In this document: positions 10,067-20,023 of the stretch, in pieces
Position numbering within the stretch: position 1 is the stretch's first letter
How the letters are laid out: each line of letters opens with the position of its first letter
NCBI GenBank assembly: GCA_020054475.1
Contig: JAHWGJ010000001.1
Span: forward strand, 1 to 64,000
Source: Thermoplasmata archaeon
GTDB lineage: Archaea > Thermoplasmatota > E2 > DHVEG-1
Direction of reading: 5' to 3'
Length of the DNA stretch: 64,000 nt
Program-made: the position numbers and the translations under genes
Notes under the pieces: generated by a model
What the model saw: the letters and a program-made list of their open reading frames with translations, nothing else
The model's database searches: none
Told to the model about the DNA's origin: nothing

Positions 10067-10237
10067 TTATTTTTTTGAATTATTCTTAGGATTCTTTATA
10101 TTAAATTTTTCCTTTTTTAAATTTTCATTAGATTTGTTATTCTTCTTAAATACATCTTTAATGAAAAAATATGATAAAATAACTGTTGCAATTATGAGAA
10201 TGATTGCATCCAAAATTAAAAGAATTGTAAAATCCAT
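10067..10237 (-). CDS. Small (56 aa) single-TM protein coupled to the SSS symporter
   Basis: Own translation: MDFTILLILDAIILIIATVILSYFFIKDVFKKNNKSNENLKKEKFNIKNPKNNSKK*; start overlaps the symporter stop (TAATG). Confidence 0.65.
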   Translation of the reverse strand: MDFTILLILDAIILIIATVILSYFFIKDVFKKNNKSNENLKKEKFNIKNPKNNSKK

Positions 10238-11652
10238 TATTTTATCCTCCTAACATGAATGAAATTTATAATTACAAAAACAAAAAAAGAAACCATAAGT
10301 CCCGGATATAATGGCTCAATTCCAGCTATATATTGCGGCCAACCCCATTGATCAAGATTAAGATAGCCGATTATAAGCCATGATACTGAAGTTCCTGATC
10401 CAAAAATCATTGAAGAAATTGACGCGATTGGTGATTTTTTTCCTTTGTAGAAAAATCCAACTAGAATAGGTACAATTAATGCTGATATTCCAATAGTCCC
10501 TATAGTATACCACATCGTTACAATTGAATCAAAAAATAATGCCAATATTATAGCAAATCCCGCTGTTATAAAAATTCCAATTTTTGTAGCATTCATTACC
10601 TGTTTATCTGTTGCATCGGGTTTGAATATATTCTTATACAGATCATGTGAGATATTCATTGCTCCTAGAAAGGTGAACGAGTCAACAGTACTCATTACTG
10701 TTGCTATTAGACCGGTTAAAAAAATTCCGAGAAATACTGGTGGTAAAAGAGATGCAGCTATTGATAGATATGAAGTAGTAGCTTCAGCAGTTATAAGACC
10801 TGCGTTATTTGCTGCTGCGGCATACATACCTGTAAAAGTAGTACAAATATCAAATAATAACCAGAATCCAACTGCAATGAGAATACCTTTTTTTGGAATT
10901 TTATCATCTTTTGATGCATAGCATCGTTGATAAAATCCAGGATCTGCAAGGGTCCAAAATGCAAGAAGCCCCCATACTAGAATCATTTGTGTTGACCACC
11001 CGCCAGTAAGAGTTAAATGTGTTTCAGGTAGATTTGTTACTAAAAAATCAAAACCCCCATATTTTTGAATTGCTATAGGAATAATCATAGCAACTCCCAC
11101 CATCATTAAAATAAATTGAATGAAGTCTGTATAAATAACTCCAATGAACCCCCCCCGGATGGTATAAAAAATCATTATTATTGAAACAACAAAGATACTT
11201 ACCCATAGTTCCCAACCAAATAATATATTAAAAATAAGACCTAGGGATAGAATATATGCTGCTGGTGTTACCATTATAAAATTAAAAATAGATCCTAGAA
11301 ATCTAGATTTTTTATCATAAAAACGTTCTAATTGATCGGGTATCGTGTAAAGGTTTGTTCTTCGAATTTTATTTGCTAGAAAGAAAGCGAAAAATAAATA
11401 TACTAGATACCAAAAGAATCCTTGTGTTAACCAATTCACAAGCCCATAGTTGAACGATAATTCTCCAACGCCAAGTAATCCACCATACCATGTTGATACT
11501 AGTGTAGCTACAAATATTGGTAGAGTCAGTCTTCTACCTGCAAGAAAGTAATCATTTAGACCATGTACCTTTCTTTTTACAATTAAACCAATAATAAATA
11601 ATATTATAAAATATAAAATAATGATAATATAATCAATTATTGATATATCCAT
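10237..11652 (-). CDS. Sodium:solute symporter (SSS) family transporter
   Basis: 'GLNDYFLAGRRLTLPIFVATLVSTWYGG', 'DPGFYQRCYASKDDK', many TM segments. Confidence 0.92.
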   Translation of the reverse strand: MDISIIDYIIIILYFIILFIIGLIVKRKVHGLNDYFLAGRRLTLPIFVATLVSTWYGGLLGVGELSFNYGLVNWLTQGFFWYLVYLFFAFFLANKIRRTNLYTIPDQLERFYDKKSRFLGSIFNFIMVTPAAYILSLGLIFNILFGWELWVSIFVVSIIMIFYTIRGGFIGVIYTDFIQFILMMVGVAMIIPIAIQKYGGFDFLVTNLPETHLTLTGGWSTQMILVWGLLAFWTLADPGFYQRCYASKDDKIPKKGILIAVGFWLLFDICTTFTGMYAAAANNAGLITAEATTSYLSIAASLLPPVFLGIFLTGLIATVMSTVDSFTFLGAMNISHDLYKNIFKPDATDKQVMNATKIGIFITAGFAIILALFFDSIVTMWYTIGTIGISALIVPILVGFFYKGKKSPIASISSMIFGSGTSVSWLIIGYLNLDQWGWPQYIAGIEPLYPGLMVSFFVFVIINFIHVRRIK

Positions 11653-11658
11653 TTTTTA

Positions 11659-12300
11659 TTAATCCCTCACCCGGATCACTAATAATTTTCCTTTCTTTAA
11701 TGAAACATTAGCTTTCTTTTTAGTTAATTTGTTTGAAACTCCAAACCATCCAAATTTAGTATTTTTATTTGATACTATCCATTTCAATCCTTCATACGAT
11801 AACCCCTTTATATCTGTTAGAGGTATTATTGAAATTATCTCATCTTTTTCTCCGATAATATCTTTTGAAGTTTCGACTAGTTCAATAATATTTTTATTAT
11901 CAATTATTTGAGATTTAATATTTGATTTGATTTTATCCAGACATAATATATTAGAAATAGTATGGTCTATACGATAACCAATTGCACCTAAAATTATGAT
12001 TTCAGCAGGTTTAAATGATTCTGCAAAACTTATTGCTAATTCCATATCTGTTTTATTCTGGTCATCATCTTTAATTATTTTTGTTTTATACTTTTTAAAG
12101 AATTCAATAACATCCGAGCTTGTTGAATCTAAATCACCGATTATATAATCTGGTATAATGCTCATTTTTTTTGCATTATTAGATCCGCCATCTGCGCATA
12201 TTATTAAATCAACATTATGTAATAAATTTTCATGAAAAAAAATATCATTGATTGCCCCATTTCCTATAATAGCAATTTTATTTTTCATTAATTCTACCAT
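11659..12300 (-). CDS. Thiamine diphosphokinase (start possibly 12288)
   Basis: 'LIICADGGSNNAKKMSIIPDYIIGDLDS', 'DDDQNKTDMELAI', 'ILGAIGYRIDHTISNILCL' signature of thiamine pyrophosphokinase. Confidence 0.88.
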   Translation of the reverse strand: MVELMKNKIAIIGNGAINDIFFHENLLHNVDLIICADGGSNNAKKMSIIPDYIIGDLDSTSSDVIEFFKKYKTKIIKDDDQNKTDMELAISFAESFKPAEIIILGAIGYRIDHTISNILCLDKIKSNIKSQIIDNKNIIELVETSKDIIGEKDEIISIIPLTDIKGLSYEGLKWIVSNKNTKFGWFGVSNKLTKKKANVSLKKGKLLVIRVRD

Positions 12301-12375
12301 ACAATAAATAATTTATTTAAGAATTGTAATTTGTATAAAAATGATTTTGATTTTTATAATTTATTATTTTTTGTA

Positions 12376-13848
12376 TTAAACCCAACCTTTATATTCCCAA
12401 AATGAAAAACCAGATATAAATATTGGATGTAAAAAAAATCCCAAGTTTTGAAAGGTACTATCAATATGAAAATTTATTTCCACCCTATCAACATTAATTT
12501 TATAACGATGTAAATCAATAATTTTCCATCTCATATTTGGCCATATATTATAAGTAAAATTGATGATATATTCATTTTTATTATAAAAACTGATTTTCAT
12601 TTCATTAATACGTGGATCAGTGTTTGCTTTAATCCTAAAACCTTTAATTAATTTTGATTCATTTAACGTTAATATAAGAGGTGAATCACTCCACCCTACA
12701 TCTCTGATTTTTTTATAAACGGCATTTTTGTATAGTTTTTCATCTATAATATTTTCTTCACCATTCCAATCATTATCTATATACCCTATAGGTGTAATCC
12801 AATCTGTATCGTAATTATTTGGTGTTACATGAATAGGTAATGGTTTTGACCAATTGCTAATTCGACCTTTTTTATCTTTACATCTTACTCGGACATCAAA
12901 TACAAAATTTTGATCTTTTTTATCATGTATATTTATTCTAACCCATTGATGATCCTTTTCTATTGTTGTATTAGATTCAATTTCAATAAAATCCTCCCAT
13001 TTATCAGGTTTATAAGAATCCCCCCATACCCATTGAAAAGCTAATTCTTTGTCTGAATTATTTGTTGAAAATGTAGAATATTGACCAATTTGGGGTAGTG
13101 TTATTCTTTTTAAATCTCCGTTTGGAGTGGATGGTGCATTCGGTGCTTCTTTATCGGCGTATATTATTATATCATTATGTGATGCAATATTTTGAGGATT
13201 TACAGCATAATGTATTCCATCACCTGTTGGTGGTTGTAGTGGACCTGGTGTTATATCAAGATCAATTTTTCCATTACTCGTATTATAATATGCCGCCCAA
13301 ATTAATTCTGCACAATACCATTTATTTGAATCTGGATCGTTTTTATCATTTGGATTTGCATTTGCCCACCAACTTCCATCCCCCCAACATTTTTGAAAAT
13401 TTCCATCCTCAATCTGATCTGTAGCCCAATTTACAGCTGCTTGCCTCTGGTTTTCGCTTGTATTTTTAACTGTTCCAAAAGTACAATATTGAGTCCATAA
13501 CTTATATTTCCAAAGAGGTGTAATTTGTACTCCACTTGTTCCCCCTATTGGAGGAGGTATGCTTGAATAATCATTAGCTTCGATGAATTGATTGTTTCCA
13601 ATATACATTGCAACGTGATCCCAGGAATTACATATATTGTGGAAAAAGGATATACTTTCAATAAAAACTAAATCCCCAATTTTGATATTTTTTGGTAAAA
13701 CAGGTTGTTTATTTATTTCAAAATTTTTTAATTCAAGTTTATTTCCAGAGACCGTGTTAATAAAAAAAAATGAAAAAATAATTAACCCTATAAAAAATAT
13801 TGAATTTAATTTATTTTTTACTCCCCTTTTTATTATCATGTTCTCCAA
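12376..13848 (-). CDS. Exported NlpC/P60- or YiiX-like papain-fold hydrolase with C-terminal beta domain
   Basis: 'IKIGDLVFIES...SWDHVAMYIGNNQFIEA' and 'KWYCAELIWAAYYN'; signal peptide; Ig-like section. Confidence 0.7.
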   Translation of the reverse strand: MENMIIKRGVKNKLNSIFFIGLIIFSFFFINTVSGNKLELKNFEINKQPVLPKNIKIGDLVFIESISFFHNICNSWDHVAMYIGNNQFIEANDYSSIPPPIGGTSGVQITPLWKYKLWTQYCTFGTVKNTSENQRQAAVNWATDQIEDGNFQKCWGDGSWWANANPNDKNDPDSNKWYCAELIWAAYYNTSNGKIDLDITPGPLQPPTGDGIHYAVNPQNIASHNDIIIYADKEAPNAPSTPNGDLKRITLPQIGQYSTFSTNNSDKELAFQWVWGDSYKPDKWEDFIEIESNTTIEKDHQWVRINIHDKKDQNFVFDVRVRCKDKKGRISNWSKPLPIHVTPNNYDTDWITPIGYIDNDWNGEENIIDEKLYKNAVYKKIRDVGWSDSPLILTLNESKLIKGFRIKANTDPRINEMKISFYNKNEYIINFTYNIWPNMRWKIIDLHRYKINVDRVEINFHIDSTFQNLGFFLHPIFISGFSFWEYKGWV

Positions 13849-13886
13849 TTATGACTAATTTTATTAATTTTAAATATTCAAATTAA

Positions 13887-13900
13887 TTAACAATTGTTAA
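13887..13900. promoter_or_regulatory. Perfect palindrome TTAACAATTGTTAA
   Basis: About 39 nt upstream of the ATG at 13848; identical to the site at 30454. Confidence 0.7.
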
Positions 13901-13958
13901 TATGTATAGTGTTCTTGTTTAAAAAAATTTCTCTTTCAAAATATATTATTAAAAAATG

Positions 13959-14198
13959 TTATTGTATTGAAAAATTTGATGTATATTTTAATAACCATTC
14001 GCAAGACGCACATGGACCATTTTTTTCAGGACCTCCATTTAAGTTATCATTTATAAATAACCAACATTCTCTAAAATTATCATCCCTACATCCCTTTCTA
14101 TAAGCTTTGCAAGTTTTTTTACTTGATTCTGAACATTTAAAATATTTCCAACATGGTAAATCTATTTGATTTAGCGAAGATATTTCCCTTTGTATTAT
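13959..14198 (-). CDS. Two-CW-type cysteine-rich small protein (79 aa); probable ATA start
   Basis: Own translation: (I)IQREISSLNQIDLPCWKYFKCSESSKKTCKAYRKGCRDDNFRECWLFINDNLNGGPEKNGPCASCEWLLKYTSNFSIQ*; AGGAG located 5 nt before the first ATA. Confidence 0.65.
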   Translation of the reverse strand: MIQREISSLNQIDLPCWKYFKCSESSKKTCKAYRKGCRDDNFRECWLFINDNLNGGPEKNGPCASCEWLLKYTSNFSIQ

Positions 14199-14340
14199 AA
14201 CAACTCCTGTCGTAATACTATAAATAAAATATAATTTGTACTATAAATTTTTTTTGTATGCAAAATACAATTTTTTTTAATAAAATCAATAATTATATTA
14301 ATCATTTTTATATTTATTTTTAATACTTCGACTTATTTAA

Positions 14341-14453
14341 TGGAGAGAGAAGAGGGAAGATGGAAAAAACGGGAGAATGGATGGAGGAAGAGAAAGTCTA
14401 TTGATGCGAGGATGGATGCATTTATAAAAAATTATTCGTCCCCCATTCTCCAA
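14341..14453. repeat. Homopurine/homopyrimidine inverted-repeat hairpin
   Basis: gggagaatggatggaggaagagaa ... cccccattctcc (ggagaatgg/ccattctcc). Confidence 0.5.
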
Positions 14454-14817
14454 ATTTTTACATTTAGGAAGATGTATATAAGTTTATCTGAAAACGTAAA
14501 ATATGGGATTTTTTTATTTATGAAAATTGATTGTACCGAGAGTTATGGTGAGGATTTTAAGAAGTTGATAATCAGTTGATTTTTGAGGATGATATGTTTG
14601 AAGATATTTAAAGAGGTAGAGACGTTGAGGCTCTTATTAAACTTAAATTTAATAAGGTTAAAGGAGATTTAATCACCCTATATAAGGATCTTTGATTTAA
14701 GTTGTTTATGAACTAATAGATTATCTTAATTTTTTTAGGGTTGAGAGCATTATTTAGAAACAAGCTTGTTAAATTAAGTGGTTTATTAAAAAAAATTATA
14801 AAATGTTTTATATTTTT

Positions 14818-14876
14818 AAAGGGAAAAAGATTAGGGTTTTTAACCCTTTTTTATTCCCTTTTTCCAGGAGGAGGTA
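14818..14876. repeat. Homopurine/homopyrimidine inverted-repeat hairpin
   Basis: aaagggaaaaagatt-agggtttttaaccct-ttttttattccctttttcc. Confidence 0.5.
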
Positions 14877-15346
14877 AAAATATTAAATCAAAATTTTTTT
14901 ATATCGCTGCATTTGGTATAAAACAATATTTGAAAATTAAGTATTGAAGGTATTTGTATTCTTTAAGATCTTGAATATTTTTTCTTTTAATTCTTTGTTC
15001 TGTATCGTTTTTTTCTATTTTTTTTTGAATTATCTGGTTTATATATTGTATTTCTTCTATGCTTCCCACTTTAAATTCCATCTTCCATCACTCTCATCTT
15101 ATATGACAACGTTTGTCACTATTCATATTTATAGTTTTTGTGTTAAAATTCCAAAATATACATCATTTTATGTTAATTCTATCGTTAATATTTAATAGAA
15201 TTCTTTTCTCTTGATTAATTGAATATTATATTGTGGAAGAATATTTTCATTATACGTATATTATGATCCTTCGATTTTTTTATCTTATGATCGATTTATT
15301 TAGAAAAATTTAGAATATTTCATATAATTTTCTTAATCAATATGAT

Positions 15347-15898
15347 CTAATCTATGCTAACATGATATCCTTCATTATTTTTTTTCTTATGCTTACGTTT
15401 TATAATTATATCGAGAATACCATTTTTGTAGGTGGTTTTAACTTTTGTAGGAATAACAATACATGGAAAATCAATTGTTTTTTGATATTTTCTATTTGGA
15501 GAATTTACAATTATATCTAATGATGCTTCAGAAATATTTAGATCTATTTCTTCTTTTTCTACACCTTGCATCTCAACAGTTATAAAAATATCTTTATCAC
15601 TTTCTATAATATCTGTTAAAGGTTCAAGTTCATCTGGAACAATATTTTTTTCTTCATCGATTTTTTTAGGTCGATTACCAAATTCTTCGATTATTGGTTT
15701 GTCATCAGGACCAATGTGTACGTTAAAACCGTGTACAAATGATTTCCCAGGTTCTAGTTGATCAAAATTATATTCTTTAAAAGCACTTTCCCACATTCGT
15801 TTCATGTTTCGAAAAATACGTTCAAATTCCTCATCGAATCCAAAAAAATCAAATGGGTCCTTCCTTCTTTTATCTTTATCTTCATTAAATGGATACAT
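15347..15898 (-). CDS. Hsp20/alpha-crystallin family small heat-shock protein
   Basis: 'DIFITVEMQGVEKEEIDLNISEASLDIIV...YQKTIDFPCIVIPTKVKTTYKNGILDIIIKRK' ACD with archaeal-type N-terminus. Confidence 0.88.
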   Translation of the reverse strand: MYPFNEDKDKRRKDPFDFFGFDEEFERIFRNMKRMWESAFKEYNFDQLEPGKSFVHGFNVHIGPDDKPIIEEFGNRPKKIDEEKNIVPDELEPLTDIIESDKDIFITVEMQGVEKEEIDLNISEASLDIIVNSPNRKYQKTIDFPCIVIPTKVKTTYKNGILDIIIKRKHKKKNNEGYHVSID

Positions 15899-16044
15899 AT
15901 TTTTTTTACCTCAAATCTAATTAATGTTGTAATACATTTAATATTGAATAATATTAATTATTAAAATTATCATTTGAAAATAATCCAAATTATATTCATA
16001 TCCTAGTTATATTCTAGAAAATCTAATATTCTTTAAATTATATT

Positions 16045-16773
16045 TTATTCAATTTCATTCCAATATGTTAATATATCCATTCCTATTCCAAGAATGTTTG
16101 CTTCATTATTTTCTGTTTGAATTCCTTTTGAAATTATTAATATACCTGTAAAACCTATTATTACACCATTTATTTCTGAGAAATGTGGTTGATTAATTAT
16201 CGAATATTTAAATATATTTTGAACTCCTAAAAATCCTATTGAAAATATGAATCCAGTTCCTTGAAATTCGCTATATCCTGAAAATAATGCTGTTATGTTT
16301 GTATTTAATAAAGGTAAATTTAAAACATTCATATCTAATATTGATGATATTTTTTCACCTTTAATCTTAAATAATATCCCATTAAATATGTTTAGAACAT
16401 CATGATTTAAAGGTAAAATATTTCTAATGTTGTTATCTTTTCTAGATAAGATATTTAGATTATTTCTTAATTCATTTGATTTTTCCTGTGATATAATATT
16501 TGATTCTGAAAGTAAGTTTAATTTATTTGTGATATATTCAGTTGAAGATAAGACGCTATTTTCAGGGTTAAAATCTTCAAATATTGCGTTATAAATATTG
16601 GTTTTGATAAATTTCTCTGATATTTTGTTTTCTTTAGTGTCTAAAATAATAATCTTAACAATTTCATTATTACTTAAATTATTTTCTTCAGATGATACTG
16701 ATATTATGGTTGTTGAAATTATTAATGTTAATATTATTGCATATGACATTGTCTTACAATTTATTTTTTTCAT
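16045..16773 (-). CDS. Exported hypothetical protein
   Basis: Signal peptide 'MKKINCKTMSYAIILTLIISTTIISVSS'; no family recognised. Confidence 0.6.
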   Translation of the reverse strand: MKKINCKTMSYAIILTLIISTTIISVSSEENNLSNNEIVKIIILDTKENKISEKFIKTNIYNAIFEDFNPENSVLSSTEYITNKLNLLSESNIISQEKSNELRNNLNILSRKDNNIRNILPLNHDVLNIFNGILFKIKGEKISSILDMNVLNLPLLNTNITALFSGYSEFQGTGFIFSIGFLGVQNIFKYSIINQPHFSEINGVIIGFTGILIISKGIQTENNEANILGIGMDILTYWNEIE

Positions 16774-16856
16774 AATTAATTCTCCCCATTTTTTATTTAA
16801 TCTATAATATATAACTGTAATATCTATTATTTAAACATATGTTTTTATAATTTTTA

Positions 16857-17516
16857 TTATAAACAACTTCCAAATAATTTTATTATCTTTTCAACTTGTG
16901 TTTTTCCTGTTAATAAAGTTATTACATCTCCAGAATATAATTTTCCTTCATTTGAGGCTATATATAATTTATCTTCACGTTCAATTGTTAGTATTATCGT
17001 ATTTTTTGGAAGTTTTATTTTGTTAATATTTTTTCCACATAGTATTGAATTTGGATCTATTGATACCCTTACAATTTCTGATGATTCGTGGATATTTAAG
17101 AAATTTTCTATGCTTGGTTGTTGAATAGCTCTAAATATTTGTTTTGCCATTAGATCGTTTGGATCTTTTATTAACTTTACATTTTTCTCCATATATAACG
17201 GCGTGCTTTCTTCTCTATTCACTAATGATACGAAATGTTTGATACCCATATTTTTTGCTAGGGAAATTACCATTAGGTTTGTTGAGTCATCATTGGTTGT
17301 TGTAACTAATACATCGGCTTTGTTTATTTCGCTTTCTTCTAGAATATCATTTTTTGTTGCATCACCATTTATAACGATAATATCATGTTTTCTGACAATT
17401 TTCTCACATATTTCAAGATTTTTATCAATTAAAACTATATGATGTCTTTTTTGATTTCGAATGATATCAATCAGAGATTCCCCGATTCCTGATCCACCAA
17501 TTATTACAATAAACAT
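16857..17516 (-). CDS. TrkA-N/TrkA-C (RCK) potassium-uptake regulatory protein
   Basis: 'MFIVIIGGSGIGESLIDIIRNQKRHHIVLIDKNLEICEKIVRKHDIIVINGDATKNDILEESEINKADVLV'. Confidence 0.9.
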   Translation of the reverse strand: MFIVIIGGSGIGESLIDIIRNQKRHHIVLIDKNLEICEKIVRKHDIIVINGDATKNDILEESEINKADVLVTTTNDDSTNLMVISLAKNMGIKHFVSLVNREESTPLYMEKNVKLIKDPNDLMAKQIFRAIQQPSIENFLNIHESSEIVRVSIDPNSILCGKNINKIKLPKNTIILTIEREDKLYIASNEGKLYSGDVITLLTGKTQVEKIIKLFGSCL

Positions 17517-17827
17517 AATTTTATTCCATACCATTTTCTAATTTATTTTTTTTATCTAAATACAATTTCTATATAAGTATATGCAATTTCAATAAATGCT
17601 GTTAGATCAATAGCTAAGATAATTTGAATATATTATAACACGGATTTAAATGTTAATATTTTTTTATTTATTAAATAATATTATTAAAATAAATATTTTT
17701 ATTTATAACATTAAGTTTTCATGGTTATTTACTTAATATAATTATAGAAAAATATTGAGAAATAACAATTAGTTTTTAATATAAGTAAATAATTTAACTT
17801 AATTGAAAATTCAATAAATGTGATCGG

Positions 17828-18028
17828 ATGGATGAGCTATTATATTCTATTGAAATAAATAAAAGTGATAAAGGCTTTATTGGAAAAGTTTCTAATAATA
17901 ACAATGAACTTAAACATTTTAAAAATGAATTTTTTGATGATTTATTACAGGATATTGTAGATGATATAACTCTTGATTTTGATACTGCTAATGAAAATCC
18001 AAAAGATTTTTTTGATGATATCGATTAA
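17828..18028 (+). CDS. Short acidic hypothetical protein
   Basis: 66 aa, good intergenic context; no family recognised. Confidence 0.5.
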   Translation: MDELLYSIEINKSDKGFIGKVSNNNNELKHFKNEFFDDLLQDIVDDITLDFDTANENPKDFFDDID

Positions 18029-18158
18029 TCTATTAATTCTTTAAATTAAAAATCATTCTTATTTTGTATTTTATTCTTTTTTGACGATATTGAATAAATA
18101 TATTATTAATAATAATTTTAGCATTAATTTATTAAAATAAATTTCATTTCAATTTTTT

Positions 18159-18680
18159 ATGGTTGAAAAAGTAAAATATTCAGTTCTAAAAAAGATTGAT
18201 AGTATTGAAATTCGAAAATATCCGGAAATATTACTAGCATTAGTTGAGGGGTTAAATGGTGATAGGGCTTTTGGATTGCTTTTTAATTTTATATCTGGAA
18301 ATAATAAAGTAAATGAAAAGATAAAGATGACTGCTCCAGTTATTAATTCTGAAAAAATTAAAATGACTTCACCTGTAATATCAAAGGGAGATTATATTGC
18401 TTTTATTATGCCTTCCATATATGATAATAATAGTATTCCTATGCCTCTTGATCCAAATATTAAAATAAAGATTGAACCTGAGCGTAAATTAGCTGTAATA
18501 AGATTTAGTGGATATTCAACTTATAATAAAATACAGAAATATGAAGATAAACTTATGATGTTGTTAAAAGAAAATAATATTAAAACAAAGGGTAATCCTT
18601 TACTTATGCGGTATAATAGCCCTTTTGCCCCTCCATTTATTAGGAGAAATGAGGTTGGAATAGAAGTTGAAATTGATTAA
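18159..18680 (+). CDS. SOUL heme-binding family protein
   Basis: 'IEIRKYPEILLALVE', 'KIKMTAPVI..EKIKMTSPVI', 'LPLDPNIKI', 'NPFL.RYNSPFAPPFIRRNEVGIEV' pattern. Confidence 0.92.
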   Translation: MVEKVKYSVLKKIDSIEIRKYPEILLALVEGLNGDRAFGLLFNFISGNNKVNEKIKMTAPVINSEKIKMTSPVISKGDYIAFIMPSIYDNNSIPMPLDPNIKIKIEPERKLAVIRFSGYSTYNKIQKYEDKLMMLLKENNIKTKGNPLLMRYNSPFAPPFIRRNEVGIEVEID

Positions 18681-19008
18681 AATTAAATATGTATATTTTA
18701 TCTTATGTATTTTTGGAATTTTATTGCCTTATTCTCAATTAATTCCAATTTTAATTGAGGGTAATTTTAGTTTGCATTTGATGATGAATCAGCTTTTTAT
18801 TAATAGAGTTAGTACTTTATTTGCTCTTGATTTATTTATTACAGCTACTGTTTTTATTGTTTTTGCATTATATGAGGGTTTTAAATTTAAAATTAAGTAT
18901 TTATGGTTGCCTTTTATTGCTACTATTCTTGTTAGGGCTTCTTTAGGTTTTCCTTTATTTTTATATTTAAGAGAAATAAGTTTAGAAAAAAATAATGATA
19001 ATAATTAA
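18667..19008 (+). CDS. DUF2834 small membrane protein
   Basis: Four-TM layout, 'ILCIFGILLPYSQL', 'FALDLFITATVFIVFALYEG', 'LRE'; overlaps the SOUL gene end. Confidence 0.75.
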   Translation: MKLIKIKYVYFILCIFGILLPYSQLIPILIEGNFSLHLMMNQLFINRVSTLFALDLFITATVFIVFALYEGFKFKIKYLWLPFIATILVRASLGFPLFLYLREISLEKNNDNN

Positions 19009-19039
19009 AATTTAAGTGTAATATTATTTGGAGAAAAAT

Positions 19040-20023
19040 ATGGTTAAATCATTTATTAAGCCAAATATAGTAATAAGTAGATGCATAGAATTTGATAAAT
19101 GTAGATATAATGCTCAAATAATTAGTAGTGATTTTGTTAAAAAATTAAAACCTCATTTTAATTTTATTGCAGTTTGTCCTGAAGTTGAAATTGGGTTGGG
19201 TATACCTCGCTCTGCCGTTAGAGTAGTTTTAAACAATAAAAAGAAACAATTGATTCAACCTGAAACGAATAAAAATTTTACTGAAGAAATGAATGAGTTT
19301 TGTATAGATTTTTTAAACCATATTGAGAATATTGATGGTTTTATTTTAAAATCAAGGTCTCCTTCTTGTGGTATAAAAGATGTTAGGATTTATCCCAAAT
19401 CAGAGAAAACTGCTCCTATTTACAGAGAATCTGGTTTTTTGGGGGAACATGTATTAAAATTTTTTACTAATTCTTCAATAGAAGATGAAGCTAGATTAAG
19501 AAATCCTGCAATTAGAGAACATTTTCTAAGAAAAATATATACAATGAGTAGTTTTAGAAAAGTAATTAAATCTAGTGATATAAATGAATTAATAAAATTT
19601 CATAGTGAAAACAAGTTTTTATTATTGTCCTATGGTCAGAAATATTTGAAAAAACTTGGACAGATTGTTGCAAATAATAAAAAACAGTCTTTAAAAACAA
19701 TTCTGGAAGAGTATGAACAAAATCTGTATTTGGCTTTTAATAAAGGTGCAAGATGTACCAATAATATCAATGTTCTTCAACATACTTTTGGTTATGTTTC
19801 AAACAATTTAAATTCTGATGAGAAAAAAATGTTTATAGATAGTATAACCGATTTTAGGAATGGGCGGATATCTCTAAGTGTTCCATTAAATTTAATTAAA
19901 TCATGGGTTTTAAGATTTGATGTTGAATATTTAAGGAATCAAACATTTTTTGAACCTTATCCGCTTGAATTATTGGACGCTAATGCGATAAGCATTTGTT
20001 CATTAAGGGAATATTGGCAATGA
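19040..20023 (+). CDS. DUF523 + DUF1722 (YbgA-like) protein
   Basis: 'PNIVISRCIEFDKCRYNAQ', 'CPEVEIGLGIPR', 'LKSRSPSCGIKDVRIY', then 'FHSENKFLLLSYGQKYLKKLGQIVAN'. Start placed at the ATG 19040 after GGAG. Confidence 0.92.
   Translation: MVKSFIKPNIVISRCIEFDKCRYNAQIISSDFVKKLKPHFNFIAVCPEVEIGLGIPRSAVRVVLNNKKKQLIQPETNKNFTEEMNEFCIDFLNHIENIDGFILKSRSPSCGIKDVRIYPKSEKTAPIYRESGFLGEHVLKFFTNSSIEDEARLRNPAIREHFLRKIYTMSSFRKVIKSSDINELIKFHSENKFLLLSYGQKYLKKLGQIVANNKKQSLKTILEEYEQNLYLAFNKGARCTNNINVLQHTFGYVSNNLNSDEKKMFIDSITDFRNGRISLSVPLNLIKSWVLRFDVEYLRNQTFFEPYPLELLDANAISICSLREYWQ

Noticed and set aside
10622-10921. 99-aa plus-strand ORF
   Set aside because: Antisense to the SSS symporter.
11653-12375. TPP riboswitch near the thiamine diphosphokinase
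   Set aside because: Intergenic spaces there are too short and show no TPP-aptamer core that I can recognise.
13098-13424. Plus-strand 108-aa ORF
   Set aside because: Antisense to the YiiX-like gene; composition typical of reverse-frame artefacts.
14341-14579. 79-aa ORF starting in the purine-rich tract
   Set aside because: N-terminus is translated hairpin repeat (MEREEGRWKKRENGWRKRK); only the tail might derive from an old gene.
14899-15081. 60-aa minus ORF MEFKVGSIEEIQYINQIIQKK...
   Set aside because: Could be a small gene, and a TGACAACGTTTGTCA near-palindrome lies upstream, but nothing recognisable supports it.
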